From: Pedobacter panaciterrae
GTDB taxonomy: Bacteria > Bacteroidota > Bacteroidia > Sphingobacteriales > Sphingobacteriaceae
Assembly (NCBI RefSeq): GCF_001636695.1
Contig: NZ_LGEL01000013.1
Span: 61,133 to 125,132 of the forward strand
DNA length: 64,000 nucleotides
Reading direction: 5' to 3'
Shown here: piece by piece, positions 9,621-20,179 of the stretch
Position numbering within the stretch: position 1 is the stretch's first letter
Layout: each line of letters opens with the position of its first letter
Notes under the pieces: model-generated
Databases searched by the model: none
Told to the model about the DNA's origin: nothing
What the model saw: the letters and a program-made list of their open reading frames with translations, nothing else
Position numbers and translations under genes: made by a program

Positions 9621-12600
9621 CTACTTTTTACGTAGACTATCCCTAAATTCTTTAGGGCTCATATTAAAGTGGCTTTGGAAAATTTTGACAAAATAAGAAG
9701 GAGAACTTAAGCCTACCAGGTATGCTATTTCATTGATTCTATAATCTTCTTCTTTCAAAAGTTCGACTGCTCTTTGCATTCGCACTAGTCGGATTAATTC
9801 AATAGGACTATATCCGCTTGTAATTGCTTTAATTCTTCTATGTAAACTAGAACGGCTATAGTTTAACATTTCAGCTAATTTTTCGACGCTTAGTTTTGAG
9901 TCTTCTAAATTGGAATTTATTAAGTCAATAACCTTTTCTAAAAACACAACATCATTTTTTGACAAGTCATTAACTTCAACACCAAATAACGGGTCTTTAT
10001 TAATGTTACCTATCAACAGCTTTCGGTTCTTTAGCAATGAATCAATCAAAGATGTCAAGTAACGGATGGAGAACGGCTTTTCTACATAGGCATCGGCACC
10101 GATTTCTAAAGCTTTCATTTTGCTTTCTAAATCATTAAGTGCAGTCATCAATACAACAATAATATGATTTAAACTATTTTCACTTTTTATGCGCCTACAT
10201 AATTCAAATCCATCAGCCCCGGTCATCATAATATCCGATATAACAACATTAATTTTACGCTCTTGAAGTATTGACATGGCATCTTCAACTGTAGAACTGG
10301 TTACAATATCATATTTTTCAGAGAGCTCATTATTCAAAAACATCAGTATATCCGTGTTATCATCAACAATTAAAACCGCTATTTTATCTTGACTATTGAA
10401 TTGTAAATTGTTGACGATTTCAATTGGCTGCTCCTCTGTTTCCATTGGGTCAAATGGATTATCTGATATTGATTTAATGTTTGTATACTCCTCAGAATGT
10501 ACAATAGGCAGGTTTAGTTCAAAACAATTTAAGTTTTCTTCAACGGAATAAAAAATGGTGCCTTGCATTAACTCTACTAATGATTTAACTAGTGAAAGTC
10601 CTAACCCTGAACCTGGAACATGATGAGGGATGTCTCCTCCCCGAACAAAAGGTTCGAATATTTTATTTTGTAATGCTCGTGGAATAAGTGGGCCGTCATT
10701 AAGTACAGATAATTTGAAGAGATTATTTTCCACTTTAAACCTAATATGTAGTTCCTTATGGCCGTATTTTATTGCATTTGAAAACAGATTATTGATAACT
10801 TTTTCTAAGGCTTCCTTGTCTGTTTTTAAATAGATTTTTTGGTCTTCGGAATATTTACTGATTACATCAAATCCTTTATCTCGAATGGCACCATAAAAAT
10901 TTGATAAGCTGTTACCTAACAAATCAATAATTTCGATTTTCGTAATGTTCAGAATAAATCGCTCAGCATCTATTTTTCTGAAATCCAGAAGCTGATTGAT
11001 CAGGCCCATTAGTAACCGACCATTTCTTTGCATGATATCCAAATTTTGCTTGATTCGTTCTTCCCCTAAATTCCCTTCCAGAATAGACTCCAATGGGGCA
11101 TTTATCAAAGTTAAAGGAGTTCGGATCTCATGAGCCACCTCTGTAAAGAAGTTTATTTTTGCTTCATACAATTCTTTTTCCTTTTTTGCTTCAAATATCA
11201 GTTGTCGTCTTTTAAGTTTTAAGGCTTGCCTTTTTTTAATAATAGAATAACTACCGTAGATCAATCCAAGAAAAAACAGCGTGTAAATGATGTATGCTAA
11301 TGAACTAGCCCACCATGGTGGCAGTATTTTAATAGTTAGAATTCTCGCCTTTCCCCAAACACCGTCATTATTTGAGCCCTTTACCTTAAACCGGTAGGTT
11401 CCAGGTCTAAGATTTGCATAGGATGCAGTGTTGTTTTTTTGTGTAAATATCCACTGCCTGTCTACCCCCTCTAACATATAAGCAAAACGGTTAGAATTTG
11501 GCGATGCAAAGCTTAGAGAAGAAAATTCAAGACTAATGCTAGCTTGGTTATGCCTTAATTCAATACGATCCAGAAAGGAAATATTTTTGGTTAACGAAGG
11601 AAAATCTTCCTTTTGAATACCTGCTATTTGTCCTCCTGCAGAAAGCTGGGTAATGTAAGTAGGTGGGACAAACATGTTTTTAACAAAATTATTAGGATTA
11701 AACGCGATTAAACCACCTAATGTTCCCATATAGAAAACTCCTTTGGAACCGATCAAAGCCGAATTAGAATTAAAATTATTGGAGGGCAATCCATCTTTAG
11801 TCGTATACACAACAATATGATTGGTTTCCGGATTAAAACATACTAAGCCACGATTTGTGCCAAACCATAAATTATGTTTGTCATCTTCTAAAATTTTGTA
11901 AGCCACATTATCTGGCAATCCTTCTTTTACCGAATAATTTTTGAAAGTGTTTTTTTCTTTATTATAACATACAATTCCTTCTCTATCCGTAGAAAACCAT
12001 AATTGTCCCTTATGATCTTCTGAGACACTATTAATCAGGTTGGTTGTTAATCCTTCTCCTGTACTTGTCAGAAACTGCCTAAGCTTATCGTTTATAGGGT
12101 CATACATAAAGATTCCGCTTCCCATAGTTGCAAACCATATGTATCCTTGAGAATCTTGAAATATTTCATACACGTAACAAGTGTTAAAAATATCCATTCT
12201 TTCAAAATTTGACTTTCCTTTCTGTTTCCTGTAAATCTCTAAGCCATTTCCCAACCAAACATTACCTTGCTGATCAAGATATAGTACAAAAACACTTTCT
12301 TCCTGAATGCCAAATGTTGACATCTTATAGTGCGTTGCAGTGTTATTCTTTGTATCCAGAATGTCGAGTCCGCACTTAAAAAAACCGGCCCAAACATTTC
12401 CATTGTCATACAACAATGTGGTTAATAGATTATTCTGGGAAGGTGTTTTAACTCGATTAAAGGTTTCTGTTTGAGGTTCAAATGTTAACAGTCCAGAGTC
12501 TTCAGTTCCTATCCATATTTTTCCATCAGCATCTTTGATTAAACTCTTTATTCGATTAGATACATTGTTAATCCCAGAATCCTTTGGCCTGTAAACCTCG

Positions 12601-13610
12601 AAATTTGCTCCCGAAACAGGCAAATAATTTACCCCACCAAATTTTGTTGCCACCCATATACCCCCTTCTCTATCTTTGAAAATCCGTTCGATGAACTTAT
12701 CATTTAAATGAATTGTCACTGTGTTTTTAGTTGCATTTTTTACTAAATCAAGTGTAGTATTATATAATCCATTTTGCGTTCCTACCCATAAAGTTTTATC
12801 AAAAACCTGAATATTACGAATAATGGAATGGTCAATAGCAGGTGAATGAATACTCTTGGCACTGTTTTTCTGTGTATTTAAAACCATCAATGTTCCTTCA
12901 TGTATTCCAAGAACCAGTTCATCTTCATACCATTGCATGGTATAGATATTTTTTCCTGCCAGTGTCTCATTCCCCCGATCTCCTAAAAACTGACTAAAAG
13001 AATCCAACTGCTCATTGTAGAGAAATACTCCAGCTCCATTAGTACCTACCCAAATTCGATTAGATTGGTCCATTAAAAGACTCCCAACATGACGAACACC
13101 TACCTTAAATTCAGAAACAACCGGGTAATTTTTTAATGTTTTATTTTTTACATTGTACTTAAACAGGCCCTGGTTGGGAACTGCAACCCATACATTCTGT
13201 TTTTTATCAATAAGGATATCTGAAGTCCACTGATTAATTATTGTACCATCCCTGGTTTTTATATCGAAAAAAGAAACCTTTTCGTCTTCCATCGATAGTA
13301 TAAATACACCATTATCAGTACCTATCCAAAGGTTTTTATTATTATCTTCAATTATGGTGTTGATGTTATTATCCCGAACATTGCTTTTATTATCATAACA
13401 ATCAAATGATTTCATGGTCTTACCATCAAACCTATTTAAACCATTCTTGGTGCCAAACCACATAAAGCCGTAACTGTCCTGAAAAATCGTTTTTACATGA
13501 TGATTTGACAACTCTTCCGAATAGTTAACAAACAAATGCTTGCCATTAACATTTCCAAAATGAGATAAGGGAATGCAAAAAAAAAGAACGATCAAGGATA
13601 AGGTCTTCAT
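9621..13610 (-). CDS. Hybrid two-component system regulator (HTCS)
   Basis: One-protein sensor, kinase and transcription factor typical of Bacteroidota glycan-utilisation loci. The start at 13610 (MKTLSLIVLFFCIPL) gives a signal peptide. Order: periplasmic propeller repeats (Reg_prop, many WFGTKNGLNRFDG / LWIGTDNGVF motifs) to about residue 690; a Y_Y_Y domain (YMLEGVDRQW, LRPGTYRFKVKG) to about 765; one membrane helix near 775-795; HisKA with H827 in EVAHEIRTPLTLI; HATPase_c (NNLFSNAIKYG, GSGLGLSLVKS); a receiver domain with phospho-acceptor D1126; and a C-terminal AraC-type helix-turn-helix ending LVGLSSPSYFVKIFQSHFNMSP. The gene diverges from the acyltransferase / alpha-galactosidase genes, which are its likely targets. 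Confidence 0.96.
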   Translation of the reverse strand: MKTLSLIVLFFCIPLSHFGNVNGKHLFVNYSEELSNHHVKTIFQDSYGFMWFGTKNGLNRFDGKTMKSFDCYDNKSNVRDNNINTIIEDNNKNLWIGTDNGVFILSMEDEKVSFFDIKTRDGTIINQWTSDILIDKKQNVWVAVPNQGLFKYNVKNKTLKNYPVVSEFKVGVRHVGSLLMDQSNRIWVGTNGAGVFLYNEQLDSFSQFLGDRGNETLAGKNIYTMQWYEDELVLGIHEGTLMVLNTQKNSAKSIHSPAIDHSIIRNIQVFDKTLWVGTQNGLYNTTLDLVKNATKNTVTIHLNDKFIERIFKDREGGIWVATKFGGVNYLPVSGANFEVYRPKDSGINNVSNRIKSLIKDADGKIWIGTEDSGLLTFEPQTETFNRVKTPSQNNLLTTLLYDNGNVWAGFFKCGLDILDTKNNTATHYKMSTFGIQEESVFVLYLDQQGNVWLGNGLEIYRKQKGKSNFERMDIFNTCYVYEIFQDSQGYIWFATMGSGIFMYDPINDKLRQFLTSTGEGLTTNLINSVSEDHKGQLWFSTDREGIVCYNKEKNTFKNYSVKEGLPDNVAYKILEDDKHNLWFGTNRGLVCFNPETNHIVVYTTKDGLPSNNFNSNSALIGSKGVFYMGTLGGLIAFNPNNFVKNMFVPPTYITQLSAGGQIAGIQKEDFPSLTKNISFLDRIELRHNQASISLEFSSLSFASPNSNRFAYMLEGVDRQWIFTQKNNTASYANLRPGTYRFKVKGSNNDGVWGKARILTIKILPPWWASSLAYIIYTLFFLGLIYGSYSIIKKRQALKLKRRQLIFEAKKEKELYEAKINFFTEVAHEIRTPLTLINAPLESILEGNLGEERIKQNLDIMQRNGRLLMGLINQLLDFRKIDAERFILNITKIEIIDLLGNSLSNFYGAIRDKGFDVISKYSEDQKIYLKTDKEALEKVINNLFSNAIKYGHKELHIRFKVENNLFKLSVLNDGPLIPRALQNKIFEPFVRGGDIPHHVPGSGLGLSLVKSLVELMQGTIFYSVEENLNCFELNLPIVHSEEYTNIKSISDNPFDPMETEEQPIEIVNNLQFNSQDKIAVLIVDDNTDILMFLNNELSEKYDIVTSSTVEDAMSILQERKINVVISDIMMTGADGFELCRRIKSENSLNHIIVVLMTALNDLESKMKALEIGADAYVEKPFSIRYLTSLIDSLLKNRKLLIGNINKDPLFGVEVNDLSKNDVVFLEKVIDLINSNLEDSKLSVEKLAEMLNYSRSSLHRRIKAITSGYSPIELIRLVRMQRAVELLKEEDYRINEIAYLVGLSSPSYFVKIFQSHFNMSPKEFRDSLRKK

Positions 13611-13818
13611 GTTCAATAATTGGCTGGATAAAAGAGAGATCAAAGATATCAAAATCAATCAGTAGAAATGTCGCAAAAACTTGTAAGAATGTCCTAAAAG
13701 TCATCAAGACACCTTCTGAGGTCTCTTTTTGCTACAAATATGCAAGTTAATGAGCCCATTTTGTTTTTCTATCTATCCTGCTCCATCTATGTTTAGCTAT
13801 AACCGATATAAAACTTAT

Positions 13819-14967
13819 ATGAAAGAAAAATTAATTGAAAAAGATCATCACGCCTGGATTGATATTTTGCGGATTTTCGCCTGTTTTCTAGTTGTTTTAT
13901 CACATAGCAGTGATCCCTTCATAGGACAATTTGAAAATAACTATAGTGAATTTGTAAATGGATCACTGTTAGGTAGCATAGTAAGAAGTTGTGTGCCTTT
14001 GTTTATTATGATCTCTGGCTACTTATTGCTGAGTGAAAATCTCAATAATATGGCTGCTTTTTATAACAAAAGAGCAAAGCGCTTGATTATCCCGTTTGTA
14101 ACCTGGTCTGTTCTTCTGCCTATATTATACTTTCTATATGTAAACTATACCTCACCAGGCTTAAGTAGTGATTTAGAGAAAAATGGCTTTACGGCCGGGG
14201 CTACATGGAAAAATATCTATTTCTCAGTTTTGAATTTCAACTATGCTACAACTGTTTTGTGGTACATGTACATGTTGTTTGGTCTGTATTTATTCTTACC
14301 AATAATTGGAAGCTGGTTACAAAATACCAGTAAAAAAAATATCCAATGTTATCTTATTATTTGGGTATTTACATTGTTTCTACCTTACATTGAGCAAATT
14401 GCCCCAGCTTTAGGATATAGCGGTAATTTTGGAAATTATGGTATTCTAGGTGTATGTGATTGGAATATTCAGGGTACATTTTACTATTTCTCTGGTTACA
14501 TGGGATACATGGTCTTGGCACATTATTTAAGAACGTATCCTTTAACCTGGAGTTGGAAAGTAACACTTCTAGTTGCTTTAATCCTATTTTCTGTAGGTTT
14601 TGCCATCACATTTCTGGGTACATTAAGTGTACTGAAATCACCTATTGATAGATATAAAAACATTGAAGTAGTATGGAATTTTGTCGGGATCAACGTGTTT
14701 TTAATGACTGTATCTATATTTATAGTCTTCCAGAAAATTAACGTTAAAAAAAGACCCTGGGTTACAAAATTATCCTCATTGACCTTAGGCGTATATCTAT
14801 GTCACTTCGTAATCGTTCAACTATTCTACGATTTGATACATCCAATATCAGATGGAATTCCAGCATTTTTTCGAATACTGCTTATTGCATGCTGCACCTT
14901 CATTAGCGCAATGATTACCGTTTTTATCATTAGCCTGAGCAAAATATTACGAAAAACCATCATGTAA
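13819..14967 (+). CDS. Acyltransferase family 3 membrane protein
   Basis: Integral membrane acyltransferase, probably O-acylating a sugar or surface polymer. The ATG at 13819 is chosen because the family signature starts right after it (WIDILRIFACFLVVLSHSS, with the conserved His). An upstream in-frame ATG at 13729 would add 30 residues that do not look like a family N-terminus. About ten transmembrane segments follow, with LFIMISGYLLL and VLWYMYMLFGLYLFLPI typical of the family. It heads a plus-strand group with two alpha-galactosidase-type genes (58 bases to the next) and diverges from the HTCS regulator, so the three may be induced together. Its acceptor is unknown. Confidence 0.85.
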   Translation: MKEKLIEKDHHAWIDILRIFACFLVVLSHSSDPFIGQFENNYSEFVNGSLLGSIVRSCVPLFIMISGYLLLSENLNNMAAFYNKRAKRLIIPFVTWSVLLPILYFLYVNYTSPGLSSDLEKNGFTAGATWKNIYFSVLNFNYATTVLWYMYMLFGLYLFLPIIGSWLQNTSKKNIQCYLIIWVFTLFLPYIEQIAPALGYSGNFGNYGILGVCDWNIQGTFYYFSGYMGYMVLAHYLRTYPLTWSWKVTLLVALILFSVGFAITFLGTLSVLKSPIDRYKNIEVVWNFVGINVFLMTVSIFIVFQKINVKKRPWVTKLSSLTLGVYLCHFVIVQLFYDLIHPISDGIPAFFRILLIACCTFISAMITVFIISLSKILRKTIM

Positions 14968-15025
14968 TACCTAACATCAAAAACAACAAGATAAAAATTA
15001 ATACCACACTTAAATATTTACAAAA

Positions 15026-17239
15026 ATGAAGTGCAAACAAAACCTATTCCTGTTCATCCTATTCTTTTTTTCATTAACACTCTGTGCACAGGAAAAACAA
15101 AAAAGAATTGAAATCAACACCAGAAAATTATCCATGATATTCACTGTTGATAATAGTAATAGGATTATATATCAATATTTTGGCAAAAAAATAGAAGCAC
15201 CCAATAGCACATTCTTTAATAGGGGTTTTGTTGGTCAACCTGATAGCCAAGAGGACTTAGCACCACTAATGTATCCTTCGTATGGTGGACGTTATTACTT
15301 AAATCCGGCATTAAAACTTACGCATGACGACGGAGTCTTAACTACAGATTTGATATACGCAGGTTCTGATAGCAAAATAATAGATTCCAATAGAAAGGAA
15401 ACGATCATTAAGTTGAAAGATCGCTTGTATCCGATTTACCTGGATGTATGCTTTATTTCTTATTTAAAGGAAGATGTAATTACACAATCCGTAAAGATTA
15501 CAAGTCAGGAAAGAAAAACTTTAAAGGTAGAAAACATTGCATCTTCCTATTTGCCCGTTCATGCTGAATCCTATTATCTTACTCATTTCAATGGCACATG
15601 GGCACATGAAATGCAACAGGAAGAAGAGAAGCTAAAACACGGAATTAAAGTAATTGAGAGTAAGAAAGGAGTTCGAACTGCACAAGCACAAAGCCCATCT
15701 TTTCTATTAAGCCTGAATCATATGTCACAGGAAGATTATGGCGAAGTTTATGGAGGAACTTTAGCGTGGACGGGGAACTTCAACTTATCATTTGAAGTGG
15801 ATGAATCAGATCGATTGAACATTGTTACGGGTATGAATCCTTTCGCTTCTACGTTTTCCCTTAGTAAAGGAGAAAGCATAAAAACACCAGAAATGATCTG
15901 GACTTACAGCGACAAAGGACGTGGCCAAATATCTCGCAATCTACACGATTGGGGAAGACAATACGGGCTTGCAGGCGGAGATAAATTGAGACCTATTATA
16001 TTAAATAGCTGGGAGGGTGCCTATCACAATTTCGACGAGAAAATTATTACGGACATGATAGATGATGCCGCAAATTTTGGCGTAGAGATGTTTGTGCTTG
16101 ATGACGGATGGTTTGGTAACAAATACCCTAGAAACTCGGATGCTGCAGGTTTAGGAGATTGGCAAACCAATACCAAAAAATTACCTAGAGGCTTACCTTA
16201 TCTGGCAGAGTACGCTATAAAAAAAGGTTTGAAATTCGGATTATGGATAGAACCTGAAATGGTAAATCCTGACAGCGAGCTCGCAAAAAAACATCCTGAG
16301 TGGATCGTGCAAAGCGGGAAGAGAGAGATTTTACCTATGCGAAACCAATGGGCACTTGATTTATCAAATCCCAAAGTCCAGGATTTTGTATATGAAACCT
16401 TTGATCAGGTAGTTAGTCAGTCTCCTTATATTACTTATATTAAGTGGGATGCCAATAGGCATTTAGATAATGTCGGATCTACGTATTTAGCAAAAGACAA
16501 GCAATCGCATTTTTGGTATGAATATGTAAACGGTTTGTATAAAGTTTATGAACGCATTCGCGCAAAATATCCAAACATAGAAATCCAGTTATGCTCATCT
16601 GGTGGTGGTCGTCTTGACTACGGCGCCATGAAATACCACAATGAGGTCTGGGCAAGCGACAATACAAATGCATTAGACCGTATTTTTATTCAATACGGAA
16701 CAAATTTATTTTTTCCAGCTATGGCGACAGCATCTCATGTTTCTACTAGTCCAAATCATCAAACCGGAATGATGCTTCCCCTAAAATTTAGATTTGATGT
16801 TGCCATGTCAGGACGTTTAGGAATGGAACTACAACCCAAAGATATATTAGGTGAGGAATATAATGTTGCAAAAAAATCTATAGAAGATTATAAATTAATC
16901 AGACCTATCGTACAATTTGGCGATCTGTACCGTTTAGTATCTCCATACAACGGGACCGACTGGGCATCTCAAATGTACGTAGCTAAGGATAAAAAAGAGT
17001 CTGTTTTATTTGCATACAGCCTAAATTACCACGGCAGAACCACGTTTTTTGAAACCCGCCTGAAAGGCTTAAATCCAGAAAAAAACTACAAAATCATTGA
17101 ATTAAATAAAAAATCCGGTAAAAGCTCATTCCCTAATGAGGGAGAAGTATTTACGGGCGATTATTTACTGAAAATAGGTATCAGGTTGAACATTACAGAT
17201 GCTTTTGCCAGTTCAGTACTTCTGATCTCGGAACTCTAG
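15026..17239 (+). CDS. GH36 alpha-galactosidase, secreted
   Basis: Retaining alpha-galactosidase of family GH36 acting on raffinose-type or galactomannan side chains. A signal peptide (residues 1-21, ending LCAQ) exports it. The N-terminal beta-supersandwich runs to about residue 300, then a TIM barrel with FVLDDGWFG, the nucleophile motif KWDANR (D475) and the acid/base motif SDNTNALDR (D545). The 70-residue gap between the two Asp residues fits GH36. Length 737 aa is normal. The next gene, 36 bases on, is another alpha-galactosidase-type enzyme, and the divergent HTCS is a likely activator. Confidence 0.95.
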   Translation: MKCKQNLFLFILFFFSLTLCAQEKQKRIEINTRKLSMIFTVDNSNRIIYQYFGKKIEAPNSTFFNRGFVGQPDSQEDLAPLMYPSYGGRYYLNPALKLTHDDGVLTTDLIYAGSDSKIIDSNRKETIIKLKDRLYPIYLDVCFISYLKEDVITQSVKITSQERKTLKVENIASSYLPVHAESYYLTHFNGTWAHEMQQEEEKLKHGIKVIESKKGVRTAQAQSPSFLLSLNHMSQEDYGEVYGGTLAWTGNFNLSFEVDESDRLNIVTGMNPFASTFSLSKGESIKTPEMIWTYSDKGRGQISRNLHDWGRQYGLAGGDKLRPIILNSWEGAYHNFDEKIITDMIDDAANFGVEMFVLDDGWFGNKYPRNSDAAGLGDWQTNTKKLPRGLPYLAEYAIKKGLKFGLWIEPEMVNPDSELAKKHPEWIVQSGKREILPMRNQWALDLSNPKVQDFVYETFDQVVSQSPYITYIKWDANRHLDNVGSTYLAKDKQSHFWYEYVNGLYKVYERIRAKYPNIEIQLCSSGGGRLDYGAMKYHNEVWASDNTNALDRIFIQYGTNLFFPAMATASHVSTSPNHQTGMMLPLKFRFDVAMSGRLGMELQPKDILGEEYNVAKKSIEDYKLIRPIVQFGDLYRLVSPYNGTDWASQMYVAKDKKESVLFAYSLNYHGRTTFFETRLKGLNPEKNYKIIELNKKSGKSSFPNEGEVFTGDYLLKIGIRLNITDAFASSVLLISEL

Positions 17240-17275
17240 ATAACAAACCATCTATTAATCATTAAGACAATAAAA

Positions 17276-19363
17276 ATGAAAAAAACAACGCTAAGTATTT
17301 TCTTTCTACTATACTGTATAAACGTATTCTCCCAAAGTGTTCGCGATATAAAAAGCAATGATTGGACGATTCATCTAAATCCTACAACCAAAAAACTCAC
17401 TTATAGTTTCAAAGGAAAAAAAATCATTGAAGAGGCTTACGCCAAAGTGAAAGTTAATACAGACACTTTATATAGCTCGGATTATGCAGATGTTAAATTA
17501 ACTTCAGCTAATATTAGTGATGGCTTTGGCAAAGGAAAGCGATTTGAACTTATTTATTCAGATAAAGCTAAGCCTACATTAAAACAATACTTTTACTTTT
17601 ATTCAAAAAGAGACTACTTCAGCACAGAAACTGTTGTAGAATCAAAAGGTAAAATTTCTTCCAATTATCTAGCTCCTATCTGTTCAGATAATACAAATAC
17701 ATTTTTACAAAAATCAGCTTCTAATAGAGGGTTAAGGGTTCCTTTTGATAATGATGCTTTTGTGCCCTATTTATCCAAGCCATTGAATGAAGCAATAACT
17801 TCCTTTGAAGTGTCGGCAATTTTTAATGGGGAAAACCGGAATGGAATTGTGATAGGATCTATTGAACATGACACTTGGAAAACAGGCATTAAATACAAGG
17901 GAATAAATGACCAGTCCATCCATAAATTAGAAGTCTACGGAGGGATTACAGACGAACTGACCAGAGATATTAGTGATAAAGAAGACCGTCCTTCAGCAGA
18001 ACATGGTAGTATTTCAGGCCACCGGCTAAAATCACCTAAAATATTTTTAGGCTATTTTGCAGATTGGAGAAAAGGTCTTGAAGAATATGGCAAAGCCAAT
18101 GCTATTATAAGCCCGCCCATGAAATGGGATGAAGGAACTCCTTTTGGCTGGAACAGTTGGGCAGCAATGGCTGCCAAGGTAAATTACGAAGGCGCGATAA
18201 ATGTGTCGGATTTTATCAAGAAAGAACTACAAACCAATAACTTCAGTAACGATGGAACAACCTACATTGTATTGGATTCCTTTTGGGATAACTTTTCGGA
18301 CGAACAACTTCTACAGTTCGTAGCGCATTGCAATAGTAATGGCCAAAAAGCCGGCATATACTGGTGTCCCTTTTCAGATTGGATTGGCAATACGGAAGCA
18401 TTTGTAGAAGGTACATCGAATCAGTACCACTATAAAGACGCTTATCTTTATTCCCAGGGAAAACCGCGTAAGATTGAGTCTTTAGCAATGGATCCTACTC
18501 ACCCAGCGACAAAACAGCGTATCGATTATTTCATTGGAAAGTTTAAAAAGCTGGGCTTTAAATATGTCAAAATCGATTTTATAAACAATGGTACCTTAGA
18601 AGCGGACTCTTTCTTCAATACCAGCGTTACAACTGGTATTCAAGCTTATAACGAGGGCATGAAGTATCTTCAGGAAGCATGCGGAGACCAACTCTTAATG
18701 GCTTTATCCATTGCACCAACATTTCCCAGCCAGTATGCAGTTACTAAAAGAATTAGCTGCGACGCATGGGGATCTATAAATGAAGACGATTGGGGTTCAA
18801 CAGGCTATATGCTAAATAGTCTGTCTTTTGGTTGGTGGCTTGATAGGGTTTATCCATTCAACGATGCTGATCATATTCTATTACATAAGGATGGCCAGCC
18901 GCTTAATTACCAGGAAGGCTCCAATCGCGCCCGTGTTACCTCAGCGGTTATAACTGGCGTTTATATTATTGGAGATAATTTAAGTGAAAAAGGAAGCTTT
19001 GTTGGAGATCCTATTGCCAGAGAGAGAACAAAATCTTTTACCTCTAATAGCGAGATAAATGATATTGCACGCATTGGAAAATCCTTCTATCCTGTAGAAG
19101 GCTATACTGCTCCTCAACCAAATAAAACAGAGCGCGTATTTATGTACGAAACGGACAAAGAGGTGTATGTTGCTATTTTTAATTTTAACAAGGAAGAGGA
19201 AATCGGCAATATTGAACTTAAAAGGTTAAATCTCAATAGCAATCAAATCAAACAGGTAAAAGAGCTGTGGTTTGGTAACGAGGTAACAATCAAGGAGGGA
19301 AAGCTCCCTTATACTATTCCTGGTCAAGACGTAAGAGTCTTTAAATTAGCCAAAAAAATATAA
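17276..19363 (+). CDS. GH27/GH36-like alpha-galactosidase family enzyme, secreted
   Basis: Predicted exported glycosidase of the GH-D clan (alpha-galactosidase type). The signal peptide is MKKTTLSIFFLLYCINVFSQ. Residues 20-280 form a beta-rich N-terminal region; a TIM barrel starts at PFGWNSWAAM, as in GH27. Likely nucleophile is D434 in YVKIDFINNG; D496 in RISCDAWGS is a candidate acid/base. The C-terminal beta domain ends DVRVFKLAKKI. It is longer (695 aa) than plain GH27 enzymes because of the N-terminal region. Spacing to the GH36 gene suggests one transcript. Whether it removes galactose or a related sugar such as arabinopyranose is not decided by sequence. Confidence 0.8.
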   Translation: MKKTTLSIFFLLYCINVFSQSVRDIKSNDWTIHLNPTTKKLTYSFKGKKIIEEAYAKVKVNTDTLYSSDYADVKLTSANISDGFGKGKRFELIYSDKAKPTLKQYFYFYSKRDYFSTETVVESKGKISSNYLAPICSDNTNTFLQKSASNRGLRVPFDNDAFVPYLSKPLNEAITSFEVSAIFNGENRNGIVIGSIEHDTWKTGIKYKGINDQSIHKLEVYGGITDELTRDISDKEDRPSAEHGSISGHRLKSPKIFLGYFADWRKGLEEYGKANAIISPPMKWDEGTPFGWNSWAAMAAKVNYEGAINVSDFIKKELQTNNFSNDGTTYIVLDSFWDNFSDEQLLQFVAHCNSNGQKAGIYWCPFSDWIGNTEAFVEGTSNQYHYKDAYLYSQGKPRKIESLAMDPTHPATKQRIDYFIGKFKKLGFKYVKIDFINNGTLEADSFFNTSVTTGIQAYNEGMKYLQEACGDQLLMALSIAPTFPSQYAVTKRISCDAWGSINEDDWGSTGYMLNSLSFGWWLDRVYPFNDADHILLHKDGQPLNYQEGSNRARVTSAVITGVYIIGDNLSEKGSFVGDPIARERTKSFTSNSEINDIARIGKSFYPVEGYTAPQPNKTERVFMYETDKEVYVAIFNFNKEEEIGNIELKRLNLNSNQIKQVKELWFGNEVTIKEGKLPYTIPGQDVRVFKLAKKI

Positions 19364-19383
19364 AGCTAACCATCATTCGCAAT

Positions 19384-19415
19384 TGGCCATCTCTAGAATT
19401 AAGCTAGGATGGCCA
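19384..19415. terminator. Hairpin terminator after the alpha-galactosidase genes
   Basis: The arms TGGCCATC (19384-19391) and GATGGCCA (19408-19415) pair perfectly, with a further CTAG/CTAG pairing inside. It lies between convergent genes and is followed by an A-rich run on the plus strand. Confidence 0.45.
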
Positions 19416-19463
19416 TTGTTAAAAATGGGAATTTTAGGTTCATAAAACCGCACTTTGCTATGA

Positions 19464-19832
19464 TTATTGTATTAAGGCGGAAATCAAGAAAAAGATAAAC
19501 GATCCGGCCCAGACTGCCCAGCAAATCCGCTGGTTTGAGTTCGTATTGATTGGATGATCCTTAAATTCTGTAAAAATAGCTTCACTCCTGCCTTTGTTCA
19601 TAAGGTATTGATGAAGAATTACAAGTGTAATTATATTGATAAGTAATATCAATGGCTTAGTTACAGATCCGAATGCCCATAGTCCCGGATCGATCAGCAA
19701 CCAAAGAGTAAGTATCAGCCAACAAAAACTGAGTTCCACTAGCAGCAGGCTCCTGTATTCGCCTGCCCAGCTTTCGGGTTTACTCCGGTAATGATAAAGA
19801 AAAGTGTAGTAGTAGAATCTTAGCCAGGTCAT
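19464..19832 (-). CDS. Small hypothetical membrane protein
   Basis: No family recognised. The protein of 122 residues, starting at the ATG at 19832 (MTWLRFYYYTFLYHYRSK), has three to four hydrophobic segments: SLLLVELSFCWLILTLWLLI, PLILLINIITLVILHQYL and a C-terminal WAVWAGSFIFFLISALIQ. The frame extends upstream to 19928, but the extra residues are basic and unlike a membrane protein start. A short exposed loop with acidic and polar residues separates the last two segments. It is convergent with the alpha-galactosidase operon and has no obvious partner. Confidence 0.6.
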   Translation of the reverse strand: MTWLRFYYYTFLYHYRSKPESWAGEYRSLLLVELSFCWLILTLWLLIDPGLWAFGSVTKPLILLINIITLVILHQYLMNKGRSEAIFTEFKDHPINTNSNQRICWAVWAGSFIFFLISALIQ

Positions 19833-20179
19833 TATTTGATTTCGAAATCTTTTGCAAGATAATCTAATGTTTGAAAAACCTCTATAATGGATGATTAAAT
19901 AATCAGGACAATGAGTAACCTTTGCCATCCGGGATGGCTACCTTGAATGACAAGTTTATCGGCCTCTGCCCACCAGACTCAATTAGAAATTTTGTAAGAA
20001 AATCGAGGGTTTATACAATGTTTATACAATCATTACACATTGCATAGGCAATTGTAAATTGTTTAAATCATGTATAAGAACTGCACCATAAAGTAGTAGT
20101 TGTAGTTGTTGTAGCAATAGTAGTATTCCTGAAACCTAAGCATTAAAATAAAGAAGTGGCAATAGCAATTTATGCCACC
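19833..20179. other. Non-coding stretch with short direct repeat
   Basis: No gene seen. A TTTATACAAT direct repeat occurs twice in a row near 20010-20030, and a TAG/TTG triplet-rich run lies near 20092-20125. It may hold the promoter of the small membrane protein; no clear consensus was found. Confidence 0.4.
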
